Source: Ascochyta rabiei
Taxonomy: Eukaryota > Ascomycota > Dothideomycetes > Pleosporales > Didymellaceae
Reading direction: 5' to 3'
Assembly (NCBI RefSeq): GCF_004011695.2
Contig: NC_082408.1
Location: forward strand, 2,341,501 to 2,405,500
DNA: 64,000 bases
Made by a program: the position numbers and the translations under genes. The notes beneath the pieces were generated by a model that searched no databases, was not told where the DNA came from, and worked only from the letters and a program-made list of their open reading frames with translations. Positions 47,198-59,239 of this stretch are shown in pieces; the stretch's first letter is position 1, and the number at the start of each line of letters is the position of its first letter.

Positions 47198-48600
47198 TTA
47201 TAGCACGCAGTTTTCGCGATTACCCTAGACAAGGACAGCTAAGTAATAACATCCGCGTTATGCTTCTAGATCTACTGCTTAATAGGAAGGAGAAATGTCT
47301 CTATATTAAGTATAACCCTTAAGGTTACTCTATAGGCGCTGTATATACTTCTTACTACTCTTACTTAAATACTATATAGGGCGTCTATTGTCTTATATAT
47401 ATAATAACGCTCTTTATTATTAAGATTAGTATTAAACTAGATAGAGTAAGCGTATATTATCTGTAGGAGCGTAATAGCTTTATACAGTCTAAGCACGTCT
47501 TACAGCTAGACGCCCTAAGTAGAGCTGCCTAAGCTGCTTAGTATATACACTGTGTAAGTTACCTTTTATTTAACTATTTCTATATACTCTCTCTACCTTA
47601 GCTTAGTATTAAGGGTTAGCCCTAGGTACTTACATGTTAGTAATAGCTTTATCTTACCTAACTCTGTCTAGATAGGTATGTTAACATTAATGCGCTTACG
47701 CAACCTTATCAAGTAAGTTAGCTAAAACTTATTAGAAGTAAAGACTAAGGTGTGTGTAGTTGCCTATTACTATGCCTTATTAAGTATTATACTAAGTATC
47801 TTACACATTTATTCTATAGTCTTACCCTATATAAGGATAGGTAAATCATTAATATATCCTATAGATATAGCATCTATTAGCTTGTTATATAGGTTAATTA
47901 GGTTAGCGTTGTAGAGGATATAGAGTAGAGGGGAGAAGGGTAAGCCCTAGGGAATGCCTGTGTTAATTGCGTAATCTTTAGACCTAAATCTATTAACTAG
48001 AATGTATATGTGCCTGTTGCTTAGAAAGCTTACTATCTAGCACACTGTGTTCTTATCTACTTTTTACCTCTGTAGATTGTAAAGTAGTTACTTGTAAGAT
48101 ACGTTATTAAAGGCGCTAGACACGTCTAGCAGCAGGAGACTAGCCACCTAGCTGTCTTTGCTGTTGTTCTACTGTTTGTAGAACTTGCTGTAACCGCATG
48201 TAGTGCGTGCTTAGTAGATTAATACTTCCTTCTACCTATATAAGTTAGCAATAGCACATAGTAGGTCTTAATATAATAGCTTAGTCTCTGTGCCACTACC
48301 ACATTTATAACCTTACTAATAGTGTTAAGTAGTACGATAAGACGGTAGGCTTTGGGGACTACGTAGTTGGCTTTGCCGGGCTTGCGCAAGACTGCCGTAA
48401 TTGAGGCTTAAAACAACGTCGGCTTTGGTTGAAGATTCTCGTTAGGTGGGCTGCGACCAGGTCTGTCCCAGCTTGCAATGCCCTGTTTGTGATTCCAGTT
48501 AGATGTAGCTAGGATACTACTTTGCCTATAAACGCTAACAAATCAGATACAGTACCATTTTGCCACTTATCAGCGCCTGGTCTTTTGTGAATACCTATAT
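47198..48600 (-). pseudogene. LINE (Tad1/I-like) reverse transcriptase, RIP-mutated
   Basis: Upstream part of the LINE split by gypsy D1. On the minus strand: ITAVLRKPGKANYVVPKAYR (about 48402-48343), LLLLDVSSAFNNVSYK (about 48140-48090; D-x-x-x-A-F box), GIP-stop-GLPFSPLLYILYNANL (about 47959-47905) and IGYINDLPIL (about 47870-47840; catalytic YVDD-type box, here YIND). A frameshift lies near 48410. The endonuclease part is absent, so the element is 5'-truncated at about 48600. Stops increase towards the D1 junction while the 5' end is hardly RIP-mutated. Confidence 0.85.
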
Positions 48601-49440
48601 TTGGCGGGGATTGTGGCTTGTGCGCGGAATCACCAGGTGTATACCTGGTCTTTTGACTATCAGAGTCAGCACAAGCTCTGGAGAGCTGGGGTGCCCTTGT
48701 TTACGGGAAAAGAGAAATGGGAGGTCATAGTTGGAAGAGCGAAGACGACTCGGATGCAGCTAAGAAAAGACAGGTAAGTGAGGCAGAAAGAGGTGCTGAG
48801 AGCGGCAGCAAAGGTGTCGTTGGGCCGTAAGGCGACGCAACAGGCTTCACATGTAAGAGACGCGCCTAAGCACTCGCATACGTTGAAGCAAGAGCGTTCG
48901 TCTTCTAACCTGGCTACAGAGCATAGTTGAGCTTAAAAGACTGTTACATCTCGATGTTAACATGTATCCTAAGACGAGCTTTTTCCTCTAGACCTATCAT
49001 ACAAACATCAACTAGGAACCTTTGGTGTATCCTGCTCGACCTTAAGGTTGACCAACGCAGCGAGGCCCTCGCGTTGAATATCCGCCGGCTTCGTACAAGC
49101 CTTTACCGCGCAGATTTTCTAGTCCGCCCTAGCAACCTCTCTGCTGTCTTTGGTCCACATTATCACGCAGCATCAGACAGCAAAATCGCACTATTGCAAT
49201 CTCAACCGCGTCTGCGCCCTTGGTCCCCTAACGCCCCCACGAAATGCTGCAGCACGCACACAGCGATACACTGTCCAAGATTCCTCCAGACAAGCTACGG
49301 AGCCACTTCCATCACCTGGCCGCGCCGACGCTCGCCCATGTACAGTACTACGTCAAAAGTTAGTTCCACTAAGCGAATCCCCGCATCATCACCACGCCCA
49401 CCACCCCACTTTGTGAGGCAATTAAGATAGCTACACATAG
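48601..49440. other. GC-richer island without a recognised gene
   Basis: No RIP signature. A plus-strand frame 48927-49430 (167 codons) and an overlapping 88-codon frame exist, and a third frame reads IPPDKLRSHFHHLAAPTLAH near 49280-49340. None matches a family I know. It may be a broken host gene. Confidence 0.35.
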
Positions 49441-49469
49441 TTAAAACGCTCTAAATTTTAAGGTTGTAC

Positions 49470-50260
49470 TGTTCTATACTAGTATTTTATTTGCTAGCCT
49501 TTTACCTTCCTGTAGGCACTTAGGCGTGCTAGTATACTAGTAATAAGTTTCTTAATAAGTAAGTTTAGGATACAACGCTAGCACTCCTTTAACGCCTTAC
49601 AAAACTTATCCTAATACTCTTCTGCCTTACTATAGGCATTAAACTGTAGGTAGAGCTTATGCATTATCTGTTTAAGGCGCTACTAGAGGTATTTAATTAG
49701 GTTAAGATTAGGTAAGTAAGCTAGCTATAGGAGAGTTGTAATATTATAATCTGCTATAAATGTCTATATAGCGTAGGAGGTATATATATATATATTATCC
49801 TGTATAAAAAACTAAGACTTATAATAGTAAGGTAAGAGACCTTACTTAAGTGTTTTAATATAACTTTAGCTGCTATAGCTACTATATAGAGTATTAGGAT
49901 CCCTCTCTATAATAATAAGTAGACTCTACTATAGTCTACCCTGTGCATCTAGCTATATAGCTCCCTACACTATCTTAGTAGGTAGACAACTAGTAGAAAT
50001 CCTAGTAATTATCCTTAGCTTCTATCTCTTATTATTGTAGTAAAACACCTACTGCTGTTTATAGCTAGAGCCCTTCTAAATAGAGTGCTTATTACTAAAC
50101 TTAACTATATACTAACGCTAATTAAATATCTAATACTTTTAAGTAAACTAAAGACGCTAGAGAGTATATCTATAAGTAAGTTTAGGCCTCTTTTTACTCT
50201 TTTAATAGGTTATATAGTATTACTTAAGTATATAATAGATAGTTAACTTACTTAGCTTTG
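49470..50260 (-). pseudogene. Tc1/mariner transposase relic T1
   Basis: Minus strand: TFIADYNITTLL-stop-LAYLPNLNLIKYL--RLK (about 49755-49670) is the PA-YSPDLNPIEHLWW box of a DDE_3 transposase with RIP changes (Asp->Asn, Glu->Lys, Trp->stop). Upstream FIQDNIYIYI (QDNAPIH-type) is in another frame: a TA microsatellite at about 49778-49792 has slipped and causes a frameshift. No terminal repeats could be defined. Confidence 0.7.
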
Positions 50261-50501
50261 TTAGATAACTGACCTTGCCGAACCAAGTTAGGGGGTTGGG
50301 GTTAACCTCGGTTAACTTAGGGGCTAGCGGCACACACACATAAAATCAGCCATTAAGACAGATAATTATTAATTAAATACCTTTATTATTATCTTTGCAC
50401 ATTAAGCATATTATCTAACAATTAAGAGTCTTACTAACACTACTAAAATACCCTTTTAATATATTACTATTAACAATGTATAATTTAATAATAATTCTTA
50501 T
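50261..50501. other. AT-rich spacer
   Basis: No gene. Contains a GC-richer patch (gttagggggttggggttaacc near 50309) that may be the end of the Tc1 relic, then plain AT-rich DNA up to gypsy D2. The last 5 bases CTTAT (50497-50501) should be the left target duplication of D2. Confidence 0.4.
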
Positions 50502-50694
50502 TGTTATAGGTGTTCTCCCTACAGTAGGGGATACCTCGGTTAGGTCCTAGGCCAAGCCTAGAGACCCACCAACCAGTATATAATATCCACACACCTAAAG
50601 ACTTATCTATTAAGGATTTGTCTTATCTCTTAATATCACCTATTATTTTATCCTATATCGCTCTGCTCTATTACCTGCCTATAGTGCCCTTACA
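50502..50694 (+). repeat. 5' LTR of gypsy D2 (193 bp)
   Basis: TGTTATAGGTGTTCTCC...GCCCTTACA; same length as both D1 LTRs, differing by C:G->T:A changes. Confidence 0.92.
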
Positions 50695-50938
50695 ATTCAA
50701 ATCCTTTATACTTCCTCTCAGAACAGGCAGCTAATTGGCAGCAGAGAGACAGGAAAAAACTCAGCTATCAGCAATGGCTGGAGGACGACGCAACCTCTGC
50801 TTAACCACTAGCAACGTGGAGGAGTTGCCCCCTTGCAACAACCTTAGTTAGGAGCTGGATGCGCAATGCTGCAACAACGCGCCTAGGGTATCGCCAGCAC
50901 CTATAGAGCTACTGCTTAACCCTTACATTAGGGGCAGG

Positions 50939-51431
50939 TGTTACGATCCTGTGCAGAGGGAGCGGCACAACAATAAGTATCGTCCAACCAAACCCCTGAC
51001 TCCTCCCTGAAGGAACAACAAGTAGAGAAAGACAGAACACCTAGGGTTGTTACGTGACCGCTTGTCAACGAGCATAACACACGTAACTACTTATTAACAA
51101 GCATAGTATAATATACTTGTCTATAAGCACCCTTATGTATTTTATTAGACTAACTCTAGTTGCTTATTAATAAGCATTATATCTCCTTAGTATATAGATT
51201 ACAGGAACATAACCCTTATAGTTTGTGTTTAACTTTGTTAATTAACTTTGTTATTAGAATATCTTAACCTGCTTGCGAAACAGATAGTCTACTCTATACT
51301 CTTCCTTGCAACCCTAGTTACTACAGTCTTTAACTAGACAACTACCCCTTTAAGAACCCCTGCACGTACTTATCCCTAAGACCTAATTAAACAATTACTT
51401 ACAGACTTTGTCTAAAGTATAAAACTTAACA
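50939..51431 (+). repeat. 5' LTR of gypsy A (493 bp)
   Basis: TGTTACGATCCTGTGCAG...AAACTTAACA. Contains inverted short repeats around TGCTTATTAATAAGCA (about 51159-51176). Pairs with 57477-57969 at identical length. Confidence 0.94.
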
Positions 51432-51499
51432 TTTTAAACACCCCTAAGATAAGTACTTTAGGATCTTGCGCTACCCCTAGTAGCACTCGCTCTAGCAAT

Positions 51500-52420
51500 G
51501 CAGACATAGATGTTCCTGTTACAAACAGCACTATAAACGTGGCTAAACTAGACACCTACAATAGAGAACGCAACAAGCTTAATAACTAGCTCCTCTAGTT
51601 TAACTTGTTCTTTAAATTCTAAGGAAGTAAGATTTCTAACAATAAATGTGTTATGTTAGCTGCCAGCTACATGCGCAGAAACGCTTTTAAATAGATTAAA
51701 CCCTTTCTCTAAAAGGCTATGTTAGACAAATGTCTAGAAGACATCTCTAAATAGTTTAATAACTTTAACAACTTTAAACAAATAATTAAGCTAATCTTTA
51801 GAGTCTTAAACAAACCAGTAATTATACGTTGCAATATCCAACGCATTAAACAGACCTAATCTGCAGCCAATTATGCTGCTAAGTTCTAGCAACTTGCTGC
51901 TAACATAGAGTGGGACAATACTGTGTTAATAACTATGTACAAACAAGGATTAAAGCCTAAGGTTAAGGAGGAACTAATGCGCACCAGCGCTAGTACTAAG
52001 ACTTTAGACAAACTTGTTAACAAGTCTATATCTATCAACGTTAAGCTCCACAAACTACAACTAGAACTACAAGAAGATCTGCAGGCACAAGTTGTAGTTA
52101 TTAGAAATAACTGCCTGCCTCTACGTAACCTATAGCGCAACAACCTAAACTAAGGACAATAAGGAGGATGTTACTAGCCTAATACTAGCTAACACATCTA
52201 TAACAACACACAGAGTGGTTACTTTAGACTAGAGGCTATAGACCTCTCAAACCTCAACAAAGGACTGCCACTAGGACGATGGAACGAAAAGAAGGGTAGA
52301 GGAGGACACTACTCTAACAAGGACAGTAGTAAGGACTGCTACAACTGTGGCAAACTAGGCCACTTTGCAAGAGACTGTAAGATAAAGAATAAGGTTCTTT
52401 AACAGCTTAATGTCCTTACC
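51500..52420 (+). pseudogene. gag of gypsy A, RIP-mutated
   Basis: Capsid-like segment NKCVMLAASYMR (about 51640) through the stop-free stretch 51923-52135 (LITMYKQGLKPKVKEELMR). A perfect nucleocapsid zinc knuckle CYNCGKLGHFARDC follows at 52337-52378 (C-X2-C-X4-H-X4-C, all ligands kept). Upstream stops at Gln/Trp-like positions. Confidence 0.85.
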
Positions 52421-53559
52421 CACAAAGACAATACCGCAGATGCTAGTAACTAGGAAGTAGTTACTAATGATATGGGACAACTTATAGAAGACCTAGAGTC
52501 TAGTCCTAAGGACAATGCTGAATGCATTAAACCTCTGATTTATGCGGCAACCTCTTACTGCAACAACGCAGAAGGTAAAGGAGTACTATTCCCTAACAGC
52601 GACTAACAATACTACGCGGTAGAATGTTATGTAGAAGGAAGAAGCCTTAAGGTTAGTAAGAAACACAAAGGCCTGTTCTGATAACAGGGAACAAGCTATT
52701 TTAGTCTTAAAGGCAAGGAACTTCTAGTTATTGAACGTAAACCAGAAGAAGTTGCTAAGGAACAAGCTATGCTTAACAACATTAGCAAACCCTATAAAGA
52801 GACCTAAAACTACTAACACAAGATAGACAACCTTCTTAATACTTCTAGACAAACACTTATGGAAATTAGACAAGACACCACGCGTTGTTAACACTAACGC
52901 TAGTTACGCCAGCGCTGTGCTAAGGAAGAGGCGTATGCAAGAATGTGTTAAGAACTTATCTAACCTGTAGAAGGATCTAAAGAAGAATCTACTCTAGAAT
53001 TTAATTAGCTTATTTAGCAGGTTAAGCAAGAAACTAATAACTGCCAATAGGCGTTAAAAGACTAGGAAGAAGCTAGAGACTAACACTGGGTGGATAAGGA
53101 GACAGAGCGCAGCACACGACATATAAGGGAACAACAACCTTCACCTCTGTTACTTCTACTAGCACTTAGCCTACAACCCTAGTATAAACTAGATGTTAGG
53201 AATCTAAGATATAGAGAACTGTTATAGACAGCCTGCAGCGATAACTAATACAGTATACACTAAGAATCTAAGCTAAACTACAGATAGTTTCCTCTAGGTC
53301 ACTATTCTTGCTGTGTTTAGTAGTTTAACTGTCAAAACGACCTATGCGAAAAACACCTTATTAACAAACGCAGCTGCGTCTATTTTCCCAGAACAGATGA
53401 CCTATAAGCAGTGATTTAGATGCAGTTAGTAGTTAACAGATAGTGCTTTAACGCGCACTAGCAAAACTATCTAAACTAGGATTGTAAAGTCTACTAAGGA
53501 CACAAGGAACATAACAGATTTACTAACAAGTCTTTTTTAGGACTGCGCACAAGAGCGCT

Positions 53560-56500
53560 AGGGATTAATCTATTAATTCTATTAGGACCAATTGCCTTAT
53601 TAAGCTCACCATCATACTAAATGGAATAGAGCTATTAGCATTATTAGACTTAGGAGCCTAGGGAAACTATATATCCTGTAAGGCAGTGGAAGAAGCTGGA
53701 CTTTAACTATGGTACAAAGAAGAACCGTACCTACTACGAGTAGCCAACAGAGAGCTGATGCTAGGGGAAGAAAGAATTACGCTTGAAGTTTAAGGTGCCC
53801 CCCTAAGGATATAAGTCTATGAAGAGAAGTTAGACCTTAACATTCTTAGGACAGCCGCCTACAATGTTATACTAGGACTACTATAGTTATAAGAGCATAA
53901 TCTACATGTTAACTAGAAAAAGTAACAAATCTTGTTTAATAGATGCAAGCACTATATAACTGCACTAATGCCTACGCAACACACGCTGCAGTTAGTAGAT
54001 AAGAAGGAGATTAATAATATCTCTTTAACACATAAGACGCGCCAAGATAGAGCAGTCAGCTGGCTACTAACTACCTAGACGGTAGGAGATAGGAAAGGCG
54101 TAGTTAAGGAGAAGGACAGTGCACCTCCTAACATCCTAGATAAATATAAGAGTTATATAGAACTCTTCTAGTATAAGAAGACTACAAAGGCATTACTACA
54201 GCACAAACTATAGGACTGTGACATTAAGCTCTAGGAAGGGAAGGAACCGCCCTTTAGACCTATATACGGACTCTTAGAAAAGGAACTTAAGGTACTACGC
54301 AAGTATATTAGGGAAAACCTTAAGAAAGGATTTATTAGAGAATTAGAATCCCTAGCAGGATTTCCTATTACCTTTGCAGCCAAGAAAGACGGCTTGCTAC
54401 GCCTATGTGGTAACTACAGAAAGCTTAATAACATTATAATTAAGAATTAATACCTACTACTAAACATTAAGGAGTTATAGGACAGACTTAGCAGAGCATA
54501 GTACTTTACTGCACTTAATTTACGCAGAGTGTACAACCTTATACGCATAAAGGAAGGCAAGGAATAGAAGACAGCGTTTAGAACCTGTTATAGTTATTAC
54601 AAGTACCTGGTTATGCTATTTAGGCTGACTAATGCACCAGCTACGTGCTAGGCTCTAATTAACAACGTGTTAAGAGCGCACCTAGACAGAATAACAGTGG
54701 TATACCTTAATAACATCCTAGTGTACAGCAAGACACTAGAAGAACACATAATCTACATTAAGGAAGTGTTAGACTGCCTAGGAAGAGCAGACCTCTGCCT
54801 GAAGCTGGAGAAGTGCGAATGGCACAAGGAAGAAGTAGAATTCCTTAGCTATATTGTAGGAAGACACAGAGTAAAGATAAGCCTAAAAAAGATTTAGGTT
54901 GTAAAGGATTAGCTAACGCCAAAAACAGTTAAAGGAATCTAGGAATTCCTCAGCTTTGTTAATTTCAACTGACGCTTTATTAAGGACTACTCTATAAAAG
55001 CGCTACTGCTTATAAAGCTAACGCAGAAGGACGTTCTATTTAAATAGGAATAAGCATAAGAAGATTCCTTCTAGTTACTTAAGTAAGTATGCGTAGAACC
55101 ACCTACAATAATTATATCTAAGAGTAGAAAGCTACTTTAGATCAAGACTAATGCCTTAGATTTGGTATTAGGAGCTTGTGCAACGTAAGAACGAGATAGC
55201 CTATAGCACCTAATTGCCTACTATTTACAAAAGTTTATAGGACTAGAAGAAAACTACAATATGCACAACAAGGAACTTATAGTAATTGTATTAGCCCTAG
55301 AACATTAGAGAATCTATGTAGAAAGCTGCTTAGACCTTACTATATACACAGACTATAAGAACCTGGTTTATTTTACAACAACTAAGGTTCTTAACAGAAG
55401 ACAAGTTAGATAGTTAGAGTTACTAGGTAGATACAAGTTCAAGATACTGTATACCCTAGGAAAAGACAATAGCAGAGCTAATACACTTAGTTAACAACAC
55501 AACCTTACTAGAACAAAAACAATTAATAAGCACGCTATACTCAGAATTAATAAGGATAGATCCTTAGGACTATTGCAGCAGCTCAACAACATAATACGAG
55601 TTTAGCAAGAACAGCGCATCCTGTCGCAAGTACCAGAGGAACTTCAAGAAGAAATTATAGCTAGTTACCACAACAACCTGCTACACAGACACCCTGGAAT
55701 TACACGCACATTAGAACTTATTAAAAGACATTACAAGTTCAAGAACATAAAAGACAAGGTCACTAAATACATTAAGAACTGTGTTAATTGTTAATAAAAC
55801 AAGCACAGCACGCATATAAAGTACAGAGAAATGTAGGTAATAGAACCACTAACAGCACTATAGACAAACATCACTATAGACTTTGTCACGCAGCTACCTA
55901 TCTCTAAGGACCCTGTTACAGGATATGCCTATAACTTAATCTTTGTTATAGTGGACAGATTTACTAAGTACGCTAAGATAATACCTTTCCGTTATAACTA
56001 TACTGCAGAGCAACTTACTTAAGTATTCTTAGACTAAGTAATTAGGTACCACAGTATACCGGAATCTATCATCAGCAACTAAGATAAGCTTTTTACGTTA
56101 AACTATTGGACTACGCTGTTAGCAGCTATAGGTACTAAGAAGAAGCTATTAACTGCATATTACCTACAGACAGATAGACAGACTAAAAGAACAAATCAGA
56201 CCATAGAAACATACCTACAGATTTACAGCAACCAGCAGCAGAACAACTAGGTTTTGCTGTTACCTATGGCACAGATCGCGTACAACAACAAATTATTAGA
56301 AGCAATAGGCGCAACGCTGTTCTTCGCAAATTACAGGAGACACCTAAATCTCTTTACCAGAAGTCTAGAAACAACAGTTTAGACTGAATCAGCAATATCC
56401 TCAGTAGCCAAACTAAAGGAAGTACACCAGAAATCGCTAGAAAACATTAGCAAGGCTTAAGAACAAGCAATCTCTTATGTCAACTAGAAAAGAAAAACAG

Positions 56501-56900
56501 CACCTTAGCTAAAAGAGGGGGATAAAGTCTACCTTCTTACAAAAAACCTTTAAACGCAAAGACTAATAAAAAAACTAGACCACATTAAAGTTAGACCCTT
56601 TTTTATTTCTAAGCAGATAAGCTTAGTTAACTACAGACTTAACCTGCTAAAAGATGCAAAGATCTATCTAGTGTTCCACATATCCCTGTTAGAACCAGCT
56701 AACCCTAGAACGCCTATCTAGAAGAACTTCTATTATTAAGCTAACAGCAAAGATAAATAGGAAGTTAAAAAAATAATAACATATAAAGGAAATAGCAGCT
56801 AACAAAGGTATCTAGTTAAGTAGTTAGGATATCTAGACTTAGAAAACACATAGGAGCCACCTACACATCTTAAGAGCTGCCGCTAATTAGTACGCGAGTA
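53560..56900 (+). pseudogene. pol of gypsy A (protease-RT-RNase H-integrase-chromodomain), RIP-mutated
   Basis: Protease LLALLDLGA (D-S/T-G box as DLG) near 53650; RT about 54230-54980 with LCGNYRKLNNI and VVYLNNILVYS (Asp-Asp changed to Asn-Asn, about 54700-54730); RNase H about 55130-55480; integrase about 55560-56400 with zinc-binding HRHPGITRTLELIKRHY...CVNC, catalytic TIDFVTQLPIS, SN-stop-DKLF (Asp->Asn) and TDRQTKRTNQ; and a chromodomain about 56740-56880 (YLVK-stop-LGYLDLENT). The 76-codon open stretch 54667-54897 is a stop-free piece of RT. The region 52420-53540, between knuckle and protease, is coding-like but not assignable. Confidence 0.88.
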
Positions 56901-56941
56901 CCATGGTTCGCCACAGACTCTTTAATTAAGCTAAGGGCACC

Positions 56942-57376
56942 CTAGGTAGCTGGCGAAGCACACATGCTAATAGACGCCGCAGGACAGTTAGGATCAACTT
57001 CCTTAGCTAGGTCTAACTTGCCTGCCTTAACTATCCTATTTGCCAAACACAGCGCCTTTTGCCGCGCACGTTTATTTACCTGTTTTAGGATTTTCTTATT
57101 ACGCAACAATTGCGCAATAACAGTTATAAGGAGCAACTTGTCTTCTTCTACCTTCTTTTTATACTCCTTGCAAGTCTTATCTAACAACAACTAAGACATG
57201 TTTACACATGGCTTGCCAGCCTTTGTGCACTTAGCACACTTTAGACCTTTTAGACTATCTGGCATAATGTAGCACTTGTGACCGCTAAAGAAACAATAGT
57301 TGCAGGGGACTTTAGTAGGTATGTTAGCTTAACAGATTTCTAATATAAGACAGATGTTGCGAGCGTACAAGGACAT
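56942..57376 (-). pseudogene. Antisense Zn(II)2Cys6-type gene inside gypsy A
   Basis: An intronless 144-residue frame from ATG 57376 (MSLYARNICLILEIC) to a stop at 56942, opposite to pol and between the chromodomain and the 3' LTR. Only two codons are nonsense: residue 16 (TAA, from CAA) and residue 61 (TAG, from TGG or CAG). Cysteines 25, 28, 35, 47, 50 and 57 give CX2CX6C-X11-CX2CX6C, the canonical spacing of the fungal Zn2Cys6 DNA-binding cluster. Residues about 65-115 are a Lys/Glu/Leu-rich coiled coil (YKKKVEEDKLLLITVIAQLL). No middle transcription-factor domain, so the product would be a small DNA binder. Role in the element unknown; regulation of the element or of host targets is inference. 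Confidence 0.75.
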
Positions 57377-57476
57377 CTTAACTTACAGGTTACTAGATAT
57401 AGAGATTGTAGATTATATAAATCTCTAAAATACAATTACATAGTTTAAGAACAAACTAAAGAGGAAGGGGGGATAG

Positions 57477-57969
57477 TGTTATAATCCTGTGCAGAGGGAG
57501 CGGCACAACAATAAGTATTGTCTAACTAAACCCCTAACTCCTCCCTAAAGGAACAACAAGTAGAGAAAGACAGAACACCTAGGGTTATTACGTAACTGCT
57601 TGTTAACAAGTATAACACATGTAACTGCTTGTTAACAAGCATGGTATAATATACTTGTCTACAAGCACCCTTATGTATTTTATTAGACTAACTCTAGTTG
57701 CTTATTAATAAGCATTATATCTCCTTAGTATATAGATTACAGGAACATAACCCTTATAGTTTGTGTTCAACTTTGTTAATTAACTTTATTATTAGAATAT
57801 CTCAACCTGCTTACAAAACAGATAGTCTACTCTATACTCTTCCTTACAACCCTAGTTGCCACAGTCTTTAACTAGACGACTACCCCTTCGAGAACCCCTG
57901 CACGTACTTATCCCTAAGACCCAATCGAACGATCACTTACGGACTTTGTCTAAAGTGTGAAACTCAACA
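57477..57969 (+). repeat. 3' LTR of gypsy A (493 bp)
   Basis: TGTTATAATCCTGTGCAG...GAAACTCAACA, then target duplication GCAGG. Differences from the 5' LTR are nearly all transitions and occur in both directions, as expected when RIP hits each copy separately. Confidence 0.94.
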
Positions 57970-59239
57970 GCAGGTTAGCTACTACAGCAGCAGGCATTGT
58001 AACGCTAGACGTCCCAACGCCACGCGTCACACAAATAGAGTTACTACAGGCTTCTATCCTGTTATTGCTAGAGGCACTTAACAAGGCAGAATTGTCTAGC
58101 GCCCCTAAACAAGAAATTAAAATCTAGCAGCAGTAATTTAACTAGGTAGTAGAGACCCTGCAGCAGACGCACGTCAGACCTACGCTAGGTAGCTACCGCC
58201 CAGCATTTAATAAGGCTAGTAAGATAATATAAGTCCTTAACAACGTCTAACCTAAGCTAAAACTTAGGACAGATAACAAGCCTCTATTAACCTAGCAGGT
58301 AGACTAGTAGATTAAGGACATAGACACAGCGTTCTAGTACGCTTAGGTAGTTAAAGACTCTGTAACCCGCACCTATTAGATTATAGGCACTATCTACTAT
58401 AGTATCTATTAAGAATTAATCTAACAACGTATTAACAAGGGATTAATCTAAACCTAGGCTAACCTCTGTATAGAGGAGGAGCAGCTTATATAAGACCTAG
58501 TCTTTACTTAGTATAAGAACTATAATAAGTACTTTAACTATAAGTAGAAGGCCAACAATTCTGTTAACACCTTTCTAATAAAGTTAAATAAGCAGAAGTC
58601 TCTACTGCCCTATAACTTTGCTAAGTTTAACAACAGCACAGATAACTATAAGTTTAAGATAGCATTTGTATAGAGCCTTACTCTCTATAAACTCTAACAT
58701 AAGATCTAGCGCAATAGCAGCCTAGAACACATTACTAAGTAGATAGAGTTTAAACAGGCCCTCTGTAACGCAGAGACCGCAACAGTCCCCTTAAACTTAA
58801 GCCTCTAGGCTAAAGGCAGCAGTTAAAACAAAAGACCTTACTCTTCTCCTAATAGGGGAGGATTTAAAAGGCACCACAGCTAGGCCTTAACCCCCTCTAG
58901 GAGCAACGCCGGAAAGCAGCTAGGAGACTCCCAGCCAGCAACTAATAACGCTAATTTAGCAGGAGGCAAGGGGTCCTATAGAGGCAATTACCACTAACAA
59001 TCTAATAGGGGTAGTTATTATTAGCTAAATTAGGGGCAAAACCCTTAGGGCTATTAGCAACAGAGCTATTAGAGAGGCCGCGGAGGCAGTAATCAACAAT
59101 CTAGTAGCAACTAGGGAAATAGGAAGCCCTAGTCGCCAACCTTTCCTACCTATAACTAGGGCTAGAGACTAAAGGGAAACAAACCTGTATAGCAGTTACT
59201 ATCTAGCTAATTAACTCTAAGGGTAACCCTAGGACTCTC

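Larger units (their letters stand above)
50939..57969 (+). mobile_element. Complete Ty3/gypsy chromovirus, family A, nested in gypsy D2
   Basis: 7031 bp with 493-bp LTRs (50939-51431 and 57477-57969), ends TG...CA, target duplication GCAGG (50934-50938 and 57970-57974). The interrupted host sequence is visible uninterrupted in D1 (about 46765-46785), proving the insertion. Polypurine tract GAGGAAGGGGGGATAG precedes the 3' LTR. Gag-pol is on the plus strand, a zinc-cluster gene on the minus strand before the 3' LTR. Fewer stops than in neighbouring elements, with several long open stretches, so it may be the youngest of the set. Confidence 0.95.

Noticed and set aside
48927..49430. 167-codon plus-strand frame as a gene
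   Set aside because: No domain and competing open frames; kept only as an unassigned island.
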